Part shown: piece by piece, positions 46,901 to 57,434 of the stretch
How the letters are laid out: the number at the start of each line of letters is the position of its first letter
Position numbering within the stretch: position 1 is the first letter of the stretch
Assembly: GCA_002633005.1 (NCBI GenBank)
Contig: NMRA01000020.1
Span: 151,621-215,620, forward strand
Direction: 5' to 3'
Origin: Phoronis australis
Lineage: Eukaryota > Phoronida > Phoronidae
Length of the DNA: 64,000 bases
Notes under the pieces: model-generated
Told to the model about the DNA's origin: nothing
Seen by the model: only the letters and a program-made list of their open reading frames with translations
The model's database searches: none
Made by a program: the position numbers and the translations under genes

Positions 46901-48930
46901 AAAATGTTTTTTTTTTAATTTTCAATAAATTAAGTTGATAAAAAATTCCTTTAAGATAAAAATACCTTTAAGAATTGGAGGCTCAGTGGAGTGTAGTATT
47001 CAATATAACAGGTGACGAGATAAGACTGGGAAAGCTCACCTGTACAGTGAATGGTCTCCATGTGGTATCATCGTTGATTATTCTGTAACGACCTGTAGCA
47101 TCTTTAATAGTCTTGATGCCAGAACACAGAACACAGTCATCCAAAGGGTTGGCAAACTTAGGATTGTATACCAAGCAGAGTTCATCGTAGTAAGCTTGAC
47201 AAGAAAATGCAGAAATTAGACAGAGATTTTAAACACAATAACGGCATATGAAATAGAATAATTACTACATATTTTGTAGAGCTTATCCCACAAAAAGACA
47301 TTATATGAAATAACTCAAAGGGAGACGTCTTGATAGAAACTCTCAGCATACTGGTTCTTTTGAATTTGTCTAGTCTTGCTGGGCAGACTCCGTAAAATAA
47401 CGGGTATTCTAATTTTCCAGTAGCTCACCAATGAAATATTATTGAGTGCCTGCCCAGGATTGCAATGTTAAGATGACAAAAAGGACAAATAGTAAAACCC
47501 CGCTAGTCATGATGTACCAGAAAAGACAACATTTTTGACAAAAAACTTATTTTTATTACCTTTAATAACTGAAAATAATACAATAGAATTACCGTAATAG
47601 TTCGGGTTAACGCCCATGCTCAGTTAACCGCCCATCCCTGACTTTAAGTGGATTTTCGATTTAACCGCCCACTGCTCGGTTAACCGCCCTCCCCCAATTT
47701 TTTGGATTCGCCAATTTAACCGCCCAGGGCGTTAACCCGAACAATTACGGTAAGTTAGTGGAATATAGTAGTGCATAATAATGTATTAGCACATCACTTC
47801 ATGACAAAATACATTTTTGCTCAATCGCATACAACGGGAGATGAATATTCATACCCACAGCAAAAATACAGAATGCAGCAGACAAGTTTTAAAAACAGCA
47901 CAAAGACTAAGTTTTTGGTGTAACTTTATTGCAGTACACACATCCATTAACTTTCATTGAAATCCATTTTTGGTGAGCAATTACTTCTAATACAGGAAGG
48001 TTCAAACTTCCAGAATAATGTGCCCACATATAAATATATGGGTGCATAAAACAGCTGCATGCACAACCCACAAAACACAAGTCTGAAATTGAAGCTTAAA
48101 ATTTAACAAAAAAACACGTAGGCCTATACAGATACTACCCCAGCGGATGGGCAAAACTTTCCTGCAGCAGAGAGAGAGATCTGTGGAGTAAACTGACGGA
48201 AATAAGTTTTTCAGAAAAAAATGAAGAAGCAGTACTGTTCAAAGAATAGTAAAGTGACATTTCCCATACAAGTACGAGTCTAATTTTTACGTTACCAACA
48301 ATAACGTATCCATGAAAAATTTACCCCTCTAAGCATCACTGAGCATGCGGCGGTCACGATCATCGTGCCTGACCACAGTCCCTGGTCACAACTAAGACTG
48401 TCTTGTAAATTGGCTGAGCTAAATTATTGCAACCGCGCGTAGCCGTAAAACCATAAGCAGACAACAAAGCCAACGGACCATAACATTCCCACGACCTTGA
48501 ACTAAAATCTCATTAAGTTCGACACACTTCAGCGAAAACATGGGGTCAGATGCCGAGCCTTACCTGTCAAACTACCCCTTCGATGCAAGAACGGCAAAGC
48601 CAATTTCCTTAATGTCCGCGAGGTAACATGTTGGTGCTTACTCAGGAGTTTCCCAAGTCTTAAACCCAATCGCTTCTCGAACACAGGGTTGAAGTTTAAA
48701 AACAGATTGGCACAGCCAATCAAAACCAGAAACGCCAACCAAATCTTCAGAGCAAATTTCATTGCCCTCCAAACTCTTCCTCCTCCAGGTCCACTCCATG
48801 AGTCTTCATCTTCCTTTAAAAGTTTACGGAAACATGCGTCGATCTCATCGTCGCTTATACCAGACTCCTTAGCCTTTTGACGTATGGTCGAAAGGTTCGT
48901 AGTGAACTCCCGCACGCCAACTTTCCGCAT
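40944..48930 (-). CDS. Predicted type II single-pass membrane protein, 7 coding exons, about 382 aa, family unknown
   Basis: Coding exons, 5' to 3': 48564-48930, 47040-47194, 45356-45534, 44526-44661, 42844-42976, 41254-41337, 40944-41038. Introns are GT..AG and the phases close to 1,149 nt including TAG. The start is the ATG at 48930 (AAG before it); a TGA lies in frame 15 codons upstream. Residues about 58-80 (LKIWLAFLVLIGCANLFL core) form one membrane segment preceded by basic RVWRAMK, suggesting a cytosolic N-terminus and a luminal C-terminus. The luminal part has a CVLC motif and sequons NCT and NAT in exon 5. The exon 6 donor is uncertain: gtaacg at 41253 closes the frame, while the stronger gtgaat at 41239 does not. 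I recognise no family; an ER or Golgi protein is inferred. Confidence 0.75.
42844..47194 (-). CDS. Membrane-protein gene, exons 2-5: probable luminal domain
   Basis: Exon 2 encodes YDELCLVYNPKFANPLDDCV then LCSGIKTIKDATGRYRIIND and TTWRPFTVQ. Exon 3 encodes IVSYIYLQWLYSENSASLNF, GTAYVASTNPSITSLADLF and IPEDIIDKDPQQHNV. Exon 4 encodes TRRVAASILLRQMFVRPYF and NENEVSLEKRIYIDGPEAPP. Exon 5 encodes PIYALLANTWYAQADGTRRL and QLNCTQMEVVMNATNV. Exon phases (0, 2, 0, 1 out) agree. The dense aromatic and charged pattern looks like a folded globular domain, but no motif is decisive. Confidence 0.72.
43110..43605. repeat. Minisatellite, ~34 bp unit, about 14 copies
   Basis: The unit is gatgtactggtcattgtaga then tggactgtaacagt, with 36 bp variants carrying tagaattgg. 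A more diverged, longer repeat precedes it at about 42985-43105. It lies in the intron between exons 4 and 5 of the membrane-protein gene. The long minus-strand frame across it is a product of the repeat. Confidence 0.93.
44223..44370. repeat. G-rich minisatellite, ~33 bp unit, about 4.5 copies
   Basis: The unit is aacatggggatgggggagca then gacgaccgggg. Each unit carries several G runs, so the plus strand could form G-quadruplexes, and the transcript of the host gene (minus) would be C-rich here. A related C-rich tract (gttcccc-, cccaacc) occurs near 43895-43975. Confidence 0.88.
45930..46975 (-). mobile_element. LINE 3' fragment (C-terminal region of an L1-like ORF2)
   Basis: In minus-strand order: FWKEVFQSFYDLQLIINNG, PLWYNNNIMIGGKTVFYKRW and FKKGFHIVADLIHPSGRL (46617-46925); then KIRWFNYRIVHNILPTKCFL then TKIGILNSHLC (46256-46462); then a tail piece (45956-46168). 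The order WK..F.....L......PLW.N..I.....F....W...G...V.DL, followed by the F.Y.I.HNILPTK.FL.KIGI block, matches the region after the reverse transcriptase in L1-like elements. Frameshifts separate the pieces. It is inserted in the intron between exons 2 and 3 of the membrane-protein gene, in the same orientation. Confidence 0.8.
47591..47751. mobile_element. 161 bp MITE with 25 bp terminal inverted repeats
   Basis: The left end is accgtaatagttcgggttaa then cgccc; the right end is its reverse complement with one mismatch. The interior contains repeated ttaaccgccc motifs. No coding capacity is present. It lies in intron 1 of the membrane-protein gene. Target-site duplication is unclear. Confidence 0.9.
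48564..48930 (-). CDS. Membrane-protein gene, exon 1: cytosolic helix and transmembrane anchor
   Basis: The first 122 codons include a helical N-terminal part with TTNLSTIRQKAKESG and ISDDEIDACFRKLLKEDED, a glycine-rich break (SGPGGGR), and the membrane anchor. A basic segment follows it (KRLGLRLGKLLSKH, TLRKLALPFLHRRG). The donor is gtaagg. The open frame can be extended to a GTG at 48972, but that is not a credible eukaryotic start when an ATG in good context follows. Confidence 0.75.
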
Positions 48931-50729
48931 CTTGTGCAAATTGCTCTTGCTCGCACCTGACAACTCCCGCACTCAGGTCACTTAGATGTACATACATACA
49001 TACATAAGCAAATACCCAATTGAATTAAATAGGTCACAGCATTGAGCACAGACCTGTTTGTATGACCTACTTTGAATCAGAAATGTCCCGCGGAACCCGG
49101 GTGAACTCCGTCATTGGAATTTGAGGGTTTTGAGTAAGTATCTGTTTTGATGCAGGTGGATACTCTTCAATTAAGATCCATTTTAACAAACCCAGGTTGT
49201 ATACCTTATCGTGGCGTCGACCGAACACTTATCAACTAGTTCTAAGCCAGTCCCAAATTCAATAAACCTTTTGCCTTTAGCATGAACTCAAAAAAACACC
49301 ACCACTGTCGTCCTATTTTAGCCGTCTTTTACAAATGCTCCCATGACCCCTTGTCATCAACGTTCGGCGAGAAAAGTGACGTTCTGATATCAGTCCTTGC
49401 ATGGATTCGCCAACATTTGAACATAGGGAACCCGGCTGGTTCGACAGAGTTGCCCTCTGCTGGCGTGCCGTAAACAACTTCGGATAAAAGAGAATATTAA
49501 GGGTAAAGTCACAGGTCTTGATTTCAGAGAACTTCTGGAAGCAAGAATTAGTGATTTATAATAAAATCACGAATACCCAAATGACTTTATTGTTTCCTAG
49601 CTAACAATTTTAAAAGGCCTTTCCCATCCAATAATAGTCCTAAAAATACGATAATGGGACTTAAAACAACCTTTGGTTGCAACTAAAGTATTCGGCGACA
49701 GTTGCCTTTAGTTGATAAATTCATTGACTGGCTCATAAAACTTTTGTGGTTAAATGAATGCGGTTTTTACGCGAGATAAATGTAATTTGCGGGGATACAA
49801 AAAGTGAACAGTTTGGAAGTTTTATGTACACTCAAGATCAAAAATTTTTTTTTCAAACGATATAGACTCCAGACGCAAGATCACGTGAGATATTGCCTTG
49901 AATTTCAAGCAAAGTGTGCGTTCACACTGGCTTCCTTTGCGAGACTCTTGCGTCTACCGTGCAAAGCAAACCAGTTCTATATATATTCCCTTTGGCCAAA
50001 AATGTGGAAAAGGCACACTCAATGATGTGCTTATAGCCCTGTTTAGATGACTAGAATACGAAAATCCAATTATAGTACCCTTTACTTTCCTAAAATTGGT
50101 CTCATATATAGTTATCCGTTACCATCGAAACTATCAGCAATTCAAAAAAATGTCGCATTTAAAGTTGATTGGGGTTGGTCAACCTTAAAACTGCAAACTC
50201 GAAAATGGCGAATGTACGCACTGGCTGAGACTTAAACGGCTGCCAAACGAGCCGGCAACTCAAAAACTGATGAGCGTATGTGATTTATGTTTTAAAACCA
50301 AAAAAGCGCTTCCGTTAAAATTCAACATTAGCAGATAAACAGCGACAAAATAATCTTTTAGTGCTTATGGCTCTGAACAAACTTTTAAGTTTGTTCAGAA
50401 AAATCTGCATTTCACGTCCACTTCTTTCAATTGCTATTTTTGTAACGGAAATCTTGAGACCAGGTTATTGATTTCTGTGGCAAGTATAGCGAGCAAACAC
50501 CATTTTCAGTTGAAACCGATGCACTTGGTTATCAAACTGGGTTTGTTTTCTTTGCTATGGTACCATCGGTTTCGACAAGCTGGCTGGATCACGGTGTTCG
50601 AAAGGGCTAGACAGCTTTGTGTGTGTTTTTGTTTTTACTCATAAATGTTACTTAGTGTGTTCTTCTGGCAAGGGAAAAACAGTTCCATGATAACGAAGGA
50701 TAATTTGAGACCCCCTTGTGCGGGTAAGC
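48931..50729. other. Upstream and intergenic stretch, no gene seen
   Basis: The promoter of the membrane-protein gene should lie just to the right of 48930; a short catacata repeat is at about 48990-49005. No TATA-like or other element could be assigned. Open frames further right are short with no domain. Confidence 0.4.
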
Positions 50730-50732
50730 GAC

Positions 50733-50915
50733 AGGAGGCAGTGTGGCCTAATGGGATATAAATCCACTTCCTTTACTCGCGGTCGTGGGTTCGAGTCCCA
50801 CTGGGGCGCCCTGCTAGACCCTTGAATGGATTTAACGATTTATCAATAAAGCATAAAAACGATTCCAAGCAATCAGTACAATGGGACACCAGGTCGCCTG
50901 CATTTATTTGTAGGG
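50733..50915 (+). mobile_element. tRNA-derived SINE (family 1), plus orientation
   Basis: The head contains ggaggcagtgtggcctaatg (A-box region) and a near-perfect B box, gggttcgagtccc, at about 50788-50800. The body has aataaagcataaaaacgatt and cagtacaatggg, shared with the copy at 10660. The better B box suggests it is the least decayed of the three copies. Confidence 0.7.
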
Positions 50916-51399
50916 CTAAATGATCTAATTCAATTTAAATTATTCGGACAAGCAAACAAAGGAAGTGTGATTTTGTGCAATCTAACAACTTTGGGCCTGC
51001 TGCATGTATACGGATGTATATATCTATGCCATATAAGCGAACAATACTATAATGGAAATTCCAAGCAAATTCATTCGTCTTCTCACAACACGGTCACATA
51101 TGTATGTTGTCTTTTTCAAACAATCTTGGTTTCTCATTGTTCTACACGTCTCGATCCTTTTGTACAGCCATTGGACTTGGGTAACTTGAAAATGCTACAT
51201 CAATCTACTAGTCATCTGGTCTCAATAAAGGGTTCCAGAGCCAAATCTTGGTTTAGATGTGTCTGAAACAGATATTAATTCAAATTAATGACAAGTCATT
51301 AAAATTTGTTCACCCTGTATGTAAGTACGCAAGCGAAATACTTCATTCGTTTAGTTAAGCATAAATTCCACCAATTCACCAATACAAATGATTTCTTTC

Positions 51400-51515
51400 A
51401 AATAAACACAGAAAGATCAGGAACCCCAACTGAGAATCGAAAAAATTTCTCAAGACTGTGGGTGTAGTGCTCTCACCACTGAGCTACTGATGACCTGATA
51501 TCAGAACACTTGTCT
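51400..51515 (-). mobile_element. tRNA-derived SINE head of a second family
   Basis: On the minus strand, gtagctcagtggtgagagca is a good tRNA A-box region, followed by a disrupted anticodon arm and a B-box-like ttcgattctca. The extra A/T bases in the T-arm region rule out a functional tRNA. Its body after the head differs from family 1. Confidence 0.5.
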
Positions 51516-51932
51516 ACTACTGTTTGCAGCCAACTGTTATGTCATCCATCCCATGAGCAGCATTTCTCTACAAATGATTTAATGATGCATGCTGTCTCCG
51601 CTTCATTTCAGTCACAACATTCAAGAAACAGGTTTTAACGCATTCAGTTCCCGTGAATGCCATTCAGCACAACTTCAAATATTTCAAACTTGAACTGAAT
51701 TTTAGAAGAAATCTTTGGTTTAATTTTTATTCATGGTTGTGCTCCACCACTTAAAATGGCCACCTCTGTATTGCGCGAGTGACAGTGAACCCAGGTACTT
51801 ACTCAACTGCCGTCATGTGTAAAGAGTTTTACTCGAAGCCCCGTCCACTTTTTAAAAAAATAGTGAAATAAGGCAAACTGAAACTTACGAAATTATATTT
51901 TAGTGACATCTTTCGACTGACAAAACTCATCC

Positions 51933-51938
51933 TTTATT
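51933..51938 (-). terminator. Candidate polyadenylation signal for the small secreted-protein gene
   Basis: The plus strand has TTTATT, i.e. AATAAA on the minus strand, about 255 bases downstream of the stop codon at 52192. The distance is plausible for a short 3' untranslated region. Confidence 0.35.
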
Positions 51939-52191
51939 CGAAATTGGTGAATGTACCTTTAACGATACTTCTTAAAAATAGTTTAAATCATTTCTTGAAT
52001 CCATGTTTACAGTCTAGCGCACATATTTCTGTCGCTAAATATTTTGCTTTTATAATTACAAAACGGTTCTTTTGTCAACTCACAAAACAAACTGTCGCTC
52101 AAATAAAACACGATCGGTCACGGGCTGGGAAAAGAGTTCGACTTGAAATAAAAATATGTAATCCTCTTCGTGCGTCAGCTGTTAAATTATT

Positions 52192-52533
52192 TCACGAAAC
52201 TTTCCCATAAAGTTGATCACAAGAAGCACCCGTTTCACAATGCAGGCTTGAAAAACATGGCTTACTGACACAATCATCTGCGTATTTAATAGCACACCGC
52301 TCACCTGTTTTGGAATTGATGCGTTTTATCCCAAAACGTGTATCCGATGAAACAGGAGGTATAAAACCCGCCTTATCGGAAACAGCCTCCAATACCGTAT
52401 CCCGATCAATGGGTGCCAATTCAGAACCTGCAAAAGTATGACTTCTTACCAGTGCTTTGGCGTTGCATACATATTGCCAAACTAGAAAAACGCCAAAAAG
52501 CGCAAGGAGACGGACATGTGTACGTCGACACAT
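52192..52533 (-). CDS. Small secreted cysteine-containing protein, 113 aa
   Basis: The frame begins with a typical signal peptide: basic CRRTHVR, a hydrophobic core LLALFGVFLVW, and a cleavage-like end VCNA-K at about residue 25. The mature part has five cysteines near the end, with spacing C-x7-C-x4-C-x5-C-x5-C (CAIKYADDC, SKPC, SSLHC, TGASC). The ATG follows an acceptor-like cag, with g at -3, so a non-coding exon may precede it. An odd number of cysteines and an abrupt end (YGKVS) leave open that another exon follows. No family recognised; neither a hormone, a receptor ligand nor any other specific role can be claimed. Confidence 0.5.
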   Translation of the reverse strand: MCRRTHVRLLALFGVFLVWQYVCNAKALVRSHTFAGSELAPIDRDTVLEAVSDKAGFIPPVSSDTRFGIKRINSKTGERCAIKYADDCVSKPCFSSLHCETGASCDQLYGKVS

Positions 52534-53284
52534 ACCTGCGAATTAGAAGTTTTTGATAAAACGCGTCAGCCCACAGTTTTTGGGTTTTCTAAACATGAAA
52601 ACACCTGCTTTTAACTGTCGTGCAAACAGTGTTAATGGCAACTTATTTTTCTACATTTACTACAGCAACGTTCTCAAATGAATAACCCCTGCATCCAACG
52701 ACTGTTTCGTCAAAATCAGGAATCGTGCTAAAATACACATTTGTTCAGCACCATTTGTTGTGCGTTTGTTTTCAACCCAGTCAACTGGTTTATTGGTCTC
52801 AGAAATTAAGGAAACTTCGGACATTGGAAGCAATTCAAGTGCTTTGCTACACGCCTGTCTATTTAATTTTTTGATAAATTCCCCCGTTCTCTACGCGAGT
52901 AGAATTTTCCAAGTCAATTTATAAATGGCGACACGAATTTTGGAGTTTTCTTGACGAAATCTCCTAAATTGTTTACATTTCGCATGTGTCATTATCAAAC
53001 GGAATATGGAAGAATAAAATCGATGATATACGTGGGATAATTGACATGAAAAAATAAATGTCTAGAACAACGGCCTTTTGTCAATGGCCTGTTAATTGTT
53101 ATTGTCATTAGGTCAACCTGCTTTATAGTGATTGGCATATGCTTCACTTTATTTACTCATTGACTGTGGGGTGCATCTCGGCATGGACGATAAAAAATTG
53201 CACGACATGACTTGAATGATCGTTAGTGCCTTATGAAACATGTTAACGGACTTAGGACTTGTTTCTCAGATAACATGTGTACTG
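52534..53284. other. Stretch without a recognised gene
   Basis: Nothing beyond AT-rich unique sequence is seen. The promoter of the small secreted-protein gene would be expected at its left end. Confidence 0.4.
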
Positions 53285-53460
53285 TGTAGTGGCAGTGTCG
53301 TCAAATGGTAGAGCATTCGCCTTCCAACGGAGAACGTGGGCTTGAATCCATTAGAACATACTGTTGGAACCTTCTACAGTACCACCGGCCTCAGCTAGCT
53401 TTTAAAAGTCGTAGGTGATGCGGAAACTTTATTTGATCCTGTTTACATAGTGTGATACAT
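53285..53460 (+). mobile_element. tRNA-Gly-like SINE
   Basis: The head contains tgtcgtcaaatggtagagca (A-box region), gccttccaacg, resembling a tRNA-Gly anticodon arm with TCC anticodon, and a B-box-like gggcttgaatcc. A body with cggcctcagctagctttta follows, and a run of tttattta at the end. The acceptor stem does not pair, so it is read as a SINE rather than a tRNA gene. Confidence 0.5.
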
Positions 53461-53585
53461 AAATATTTATTTATTTATTTATTCATTAATGTGATATTTA
53501 CAATGAGGGTAGCCCCATCAGTTCACACGGCTTTCCGTAAACTTATTGACGGCATTCCATGTTGTATAGAGTAAGAGGTCACGCT

Positions 53586-54000
53586 AATAGTAATGATGAT
53601 GCTGATGACGACGACGGCGATAGTGATATTTATAATAGTAATAGTAATAGTAATAGTAATAATTGCAGTAATATTAACAACAACAGCATCAACAAGACCA
53701 ATAATAGTAATCACAATAATAACAATAAAACCAATAATAGTAAGAGCTATTAATAATAACAATAATAACAGCAATAGCAACAATAACAACAATAACAGCT
53801 ACAACAACAACAACAACAATAATAATAATAACAAGCAGAATAATGATAATTATAATTCTTCATTGTCTGAGGTAAGTAAACACAACAAAAACAATAGAAC
53901 CAATAATAACAAGAGCTATTAACAATAACAACAATAACAGCAATAACAACAATAACAACAATAAAAACAACAACATTAATAATAACAACCAGAATAATGA
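53586..54000. repeat. Compound AAT/AAC-type microsatellite
   Basis: Imperfect trinucleotide units (aat, aac, agt, gat) fill about 400 bp. It contains a partial internal duplication (aataagagctattaa near 53739 and 53908; ataatgataatataattctt-like near 53840 and 53993). Long open frames in several phases, rich in N, S or I, V, T, come from the repeat and are not genes. Confidence 0.93.
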
Positions 54001-54057
54001 TAATCATAATTCTTTATTGCCCGATGTAATTTCGTTTTGTGAGCAAAGCACATACAC

Positions 54058-54201
54058 CAGGGCCCAGTTGCATAAAAGTTATACGTTGTATAGCAACAGA
54101 AGCGTCGCATTAACACGTGCTGCATTGTTATTGTTGAACAATGCAAATGACGCGTCAAGCAACTTATCTGGCGGATAATTTAAGTTTTATGCAACCCAGC
54201 C
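54058..54201 (+). mobile_element. MITE copy, 144 bp, family shared with 2704-2858
   Basis: The inverted ends are gggcccagttgcataaaa and ttttatgcaacccagcc. It aligns in reverse orientation with the element near 2.7 kb along its full length. The two copies differ by substitutions and small indels, which points to an old or diverse family. Confidence 0.75.
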
Positions 54202-55680
54202 TAGAAGAGGAACTCAGGGCAAATTTATAGGACTAGCAAAGTAATAGTAGCTACGCAAACGCAAAAGTTCTATAAATTCCATTCGTTGGTTCTTGAACTT
54301 GAAGTATTGTTGTCCTAGGATTTTTTCCGAAGAAAACAAAAACACGTATTCCGATGAAAACACAAACACGTAAGCGTTCTGGGTTTTAAAAGTTCAAACC
54401 TGGTTTCCTTACTGTCCCAGACATTTTATTCCACGACACTGTCTCCTTTGTTTTGTGAAGAGGCCAAGTGCCGGAAATCAGAACATGTACCCTCCTTTTT
54501 AACCATCTACCCCTTTTAAAAGGTTCTTACAGGATCTCTAAGCATTTTTCAAGTTTAAAGGGTGAAAAGACATCTATCCAAGAATCACTACGAAAGCTTT
54601 AAGTTTTAGGCATTAACTCTCATAATAGGGTTGTATTTTTGAAACAGAACTCTACGAAAATGCTACATTTCTCGGATTACAAACCTTTGTTAGTTTGAGT
54701 CCCAACCAATGGGTCTTTTTGAGCCACTAACTAAACGGGTGGGGATTCTCTTAGATAATCTATCAAACTTCTTCTTCATCTTCCGGTTTCAACAAACGAA
54801 GTACCGTTCCTTATATGTTAGTGATAAATTTGAACTGTGCATAACTGAGAGAAAATAACAACAAAACAAAGTGCGGGTTAGTGCCAGGATAAAAACAAGT
54901 TTTATTATTTACTGAGTAAGGTTAATGTTTGAGATGTGACTCGTGAACATCTGCATTGTTTCTGATGAGATGGCATGTTGTGGGAGTCAGTTCCAGAGTA
55001 AAACAGTCAATAGGTATAGAGAGTTTGAGTAGCATGTAGTTCGAATGTATGTTATCTCAAAGGTATGAGAGTCGGAATTGCGTGATCTAGAGATATGTAG
55101 GAGTGAAAAGTATGTGTGTAGAATGGCAACCAGGTCTTGTGCGGTCTGGTACATGAGAGACAGTTTGTTTTGAGCAGATCTTTCTCGGAGAGTGAACCAT
55201 TTGAGAGTGGTGAGCATAGACGTAGCAGATGAGTATCTGGAGTGGTCATTTAGCTAAAGCTCAGCTTAGGGCTCATTCGGAGCACGTCTCAAGTATTCAC
55301 CCTCGGAACACATGGAACACCTCGGCTATTTTCCATGAAAAGAATCTTACGTTACACCGTAACCGGTCGAGATTGGGCAACTCGACTAGTTTGCGTACCT
55401 CAGAATTTGCCGGTCTAGATCAAAAACACCATGCTGTTGTCATGGTTAATTACACTGTAAATAGCCTCAGACTGCTGACGCTATTGCTGTCGTACTCTAA
55501 ATAATGAGACTCATCATAAACACATGGGGGCCGACAATACAATGTTCAAATTTTCTTAAATCTTCGTTTGGAAAATTTGTTCATGAGATCAGGTTTTTGA
55601 ATTTTGACAATTGGACACAAAATAAGACTTTTACAAACTAAAAAGTTTGTTTGATGTTGCAATAATATATTTTTCATTAA
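54202..55680. other. Stretch without a recognised gene
   Basis: Short open frames on both strands have no domains or splice support. No repeat was identified. Confidence 0.4.
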
Positions 55681-56080
55681 TTATCCTGGATATGCAACAT
55701 AATTGGGCCAATTTCCAAACCACCAGGCACAGTTGAATTTTGAGGTAAGCCAAGTGTCATCGTACAATTCTTGGCATGAGTAGCTACATATTTCCCCTCG
55801 GTACATCCTGAAAACCTTGGGTATTATCGTTGCTAAAAAATTCCGTCTGCAACACTTTGGGTATTTCCGTAGCCTCAAATATCCCCTCAGAGATGATAAA
55901 TGCCACAAACAGCATTGAAACCAACCTGCTAGAATTCCCAAAACAATATTTTTCTTCTTCAGCGCTCCCAGCCATGTAGTTTAGATGGTCAATCCGGTCT
56001 TCTGAGCAAAGTTTGCGGTTCGTCGCATTGACGATGTCGGGCCCCACAGTTTTATTTTGAGTTCCACCGGATTGGGCCAT
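55681..56080 (-). other. Doubtful coding segment in two overlapping frames
   Basis: An ATG at 56080 in good context (aaacatgg) opens a 98-codon frame beginning AQSGGTQNKTVGPD. A second minus frame (55681-55941) has a hydrophobic start (ILAGWFQCCLWHL) and a Cys/Trp-rich end (EICSYSCQELYDDTWL). The two could be one coding region broken by a frameshift, or two unrelated frames. I recognise no family and give it as a lead only. Confidence 0.2.
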
Positions 56081-57434
56081 GTTTGGCGCCTTAAGAGCAA
56101 TTCCATATAAAATCCAGATGGTGAGCTATATATGCAAAATCACCATTTTTTAAATTTACAACATCAGCTGGCCTTGTCAAAAGAAACCTGAGACTGATTT
56201 TTTAAGAGTTTTTGAGTTTTTTTAACCTTTTTACTACCATTTTGTACTTTTTCTGAAAAATAGCAAATAAAAGTACTGGGAAGTAGGTGAATTTTTGTCA
56301 GCAACAGCACACCATCGCTTCACGCTATAGAAAAAATAACTATATGGCAGAAAGAAGAAAGAATAACATACAAGAAAAATTATTTCGAATGGATTTATTG
56401 ATTTTTCACGCCCTCCCATTTTACCCTACAAAAATGTCATTTTCACTGCTTATTATTAAGGCCATATTTACACATTTTTATCGCTCTCCCAAATCTATAT
56501 CGGATTCTTTTGGAACATGAGTTAACCTCCATCTGTTACTGCTGTTTTTGTTCAGCCCAACGCAAGACTAAAAATCTTGTCTCTTTCATAGTTTTTGTAC
56601 AGTCAGTTTTTTACATAACTCACTTACACACGTTTCTGCAAATCTGCGATTGTCAGTTAGATTCAAAGACTCTAGGAGGCGCTACTCGATTGTGCAATTA
56701 TCTATTGACCAAGATGCCAAATAGAACAAATATCATTCGTTTTGCTACATCAGGGACGAAGGAGATCATGGGAAGCTGTATGAGAGATTATTTCTTCGAG
56801 GATTTTCAGTTTTGCTGGTGCAAAAATAAAAATCTATTATAGGATTACAGAACTCAAAAAAGTCAATTTGAATGTACCGATGAGTTAATAATACAACCCC
56901 ATTCACCATTTCATACTTCAGAGAAGCAGGTTTTATTCTTATTAAGGGTGCCCATCCCCCTTTGCTTGGTTAGTTTTTGAACACCGTAATGGACTAAGAA
57001 TCCCACGCACTGCCTGCAGTACATGCTGGTCCATTTTCAGACCTCCTGGACAAGTCCCTGTATATGCGCTTGAAAAAGTCCTCTCAAACTTTTAGCAAAG
57101 TTCATACTAAAACTAATCAAGATCTTCGAGATCACTAGTGAAAAAAGGACGGTGGATACAAGCAGAAGTGTCGTGCTATTGGACATGTAAAGGGTAACGC
57201 AATGCTTCTTGTACAACACAAAAGCGGCCGAGCATGGTGGCAGTGCACCAATGGAATTTGCAATTTCAGAAAAATAACAGGTACTTTCAGTGATATCCAA
57301 GTTACCGGCTTTCCAAATCAGTATTTAAACAATTGGGTGTTGCGACTTACCAGCTAAACTCAATTCCGTTCATGCGGCGGACCACAGTTTTTGAAGGTAT
57401 GCTAGGTTTAGTGTATGATGCATTTCCTCACAAC
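56081..57434. other. Stretch without a recognised gene
   Basis: A plus-strand frame at 56510-56842 (110 codons) has no recognisable domain or splice support. Nothing else stands out. Confidence 0.35.

Noticed and set aside
48931-48972. Extension of the membrane-protein frame to a GTG start
   Set aside because: GTG is not a normal eukaryotic start and an ATG in good context follows at 48930; a stop directly precedes the GTG.
50740-50815. Possible functional tRNA gene
   Set aside because: The promoter boxes are good but the acceptor and anticodon stems do not pair and the sequence continues into a SINE body.
51440-51510. Possible tRNA gene on the minus strand
   Set aside because: The A box is good, but the anticodon and T arms are disrupted by A/T-rich sequence.
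52434-52455. Intron-like gtaaga...tttgcag inside the secreted-protein frame
   Set aside because: It would be only 22 nt long and its removal breaks the open frame.
53593-53922. Asn-rich and Ile/Val-rich long open frames
   Set aside because: They are by-products of the trinucleotide microsatellite and occur in several frames at once.
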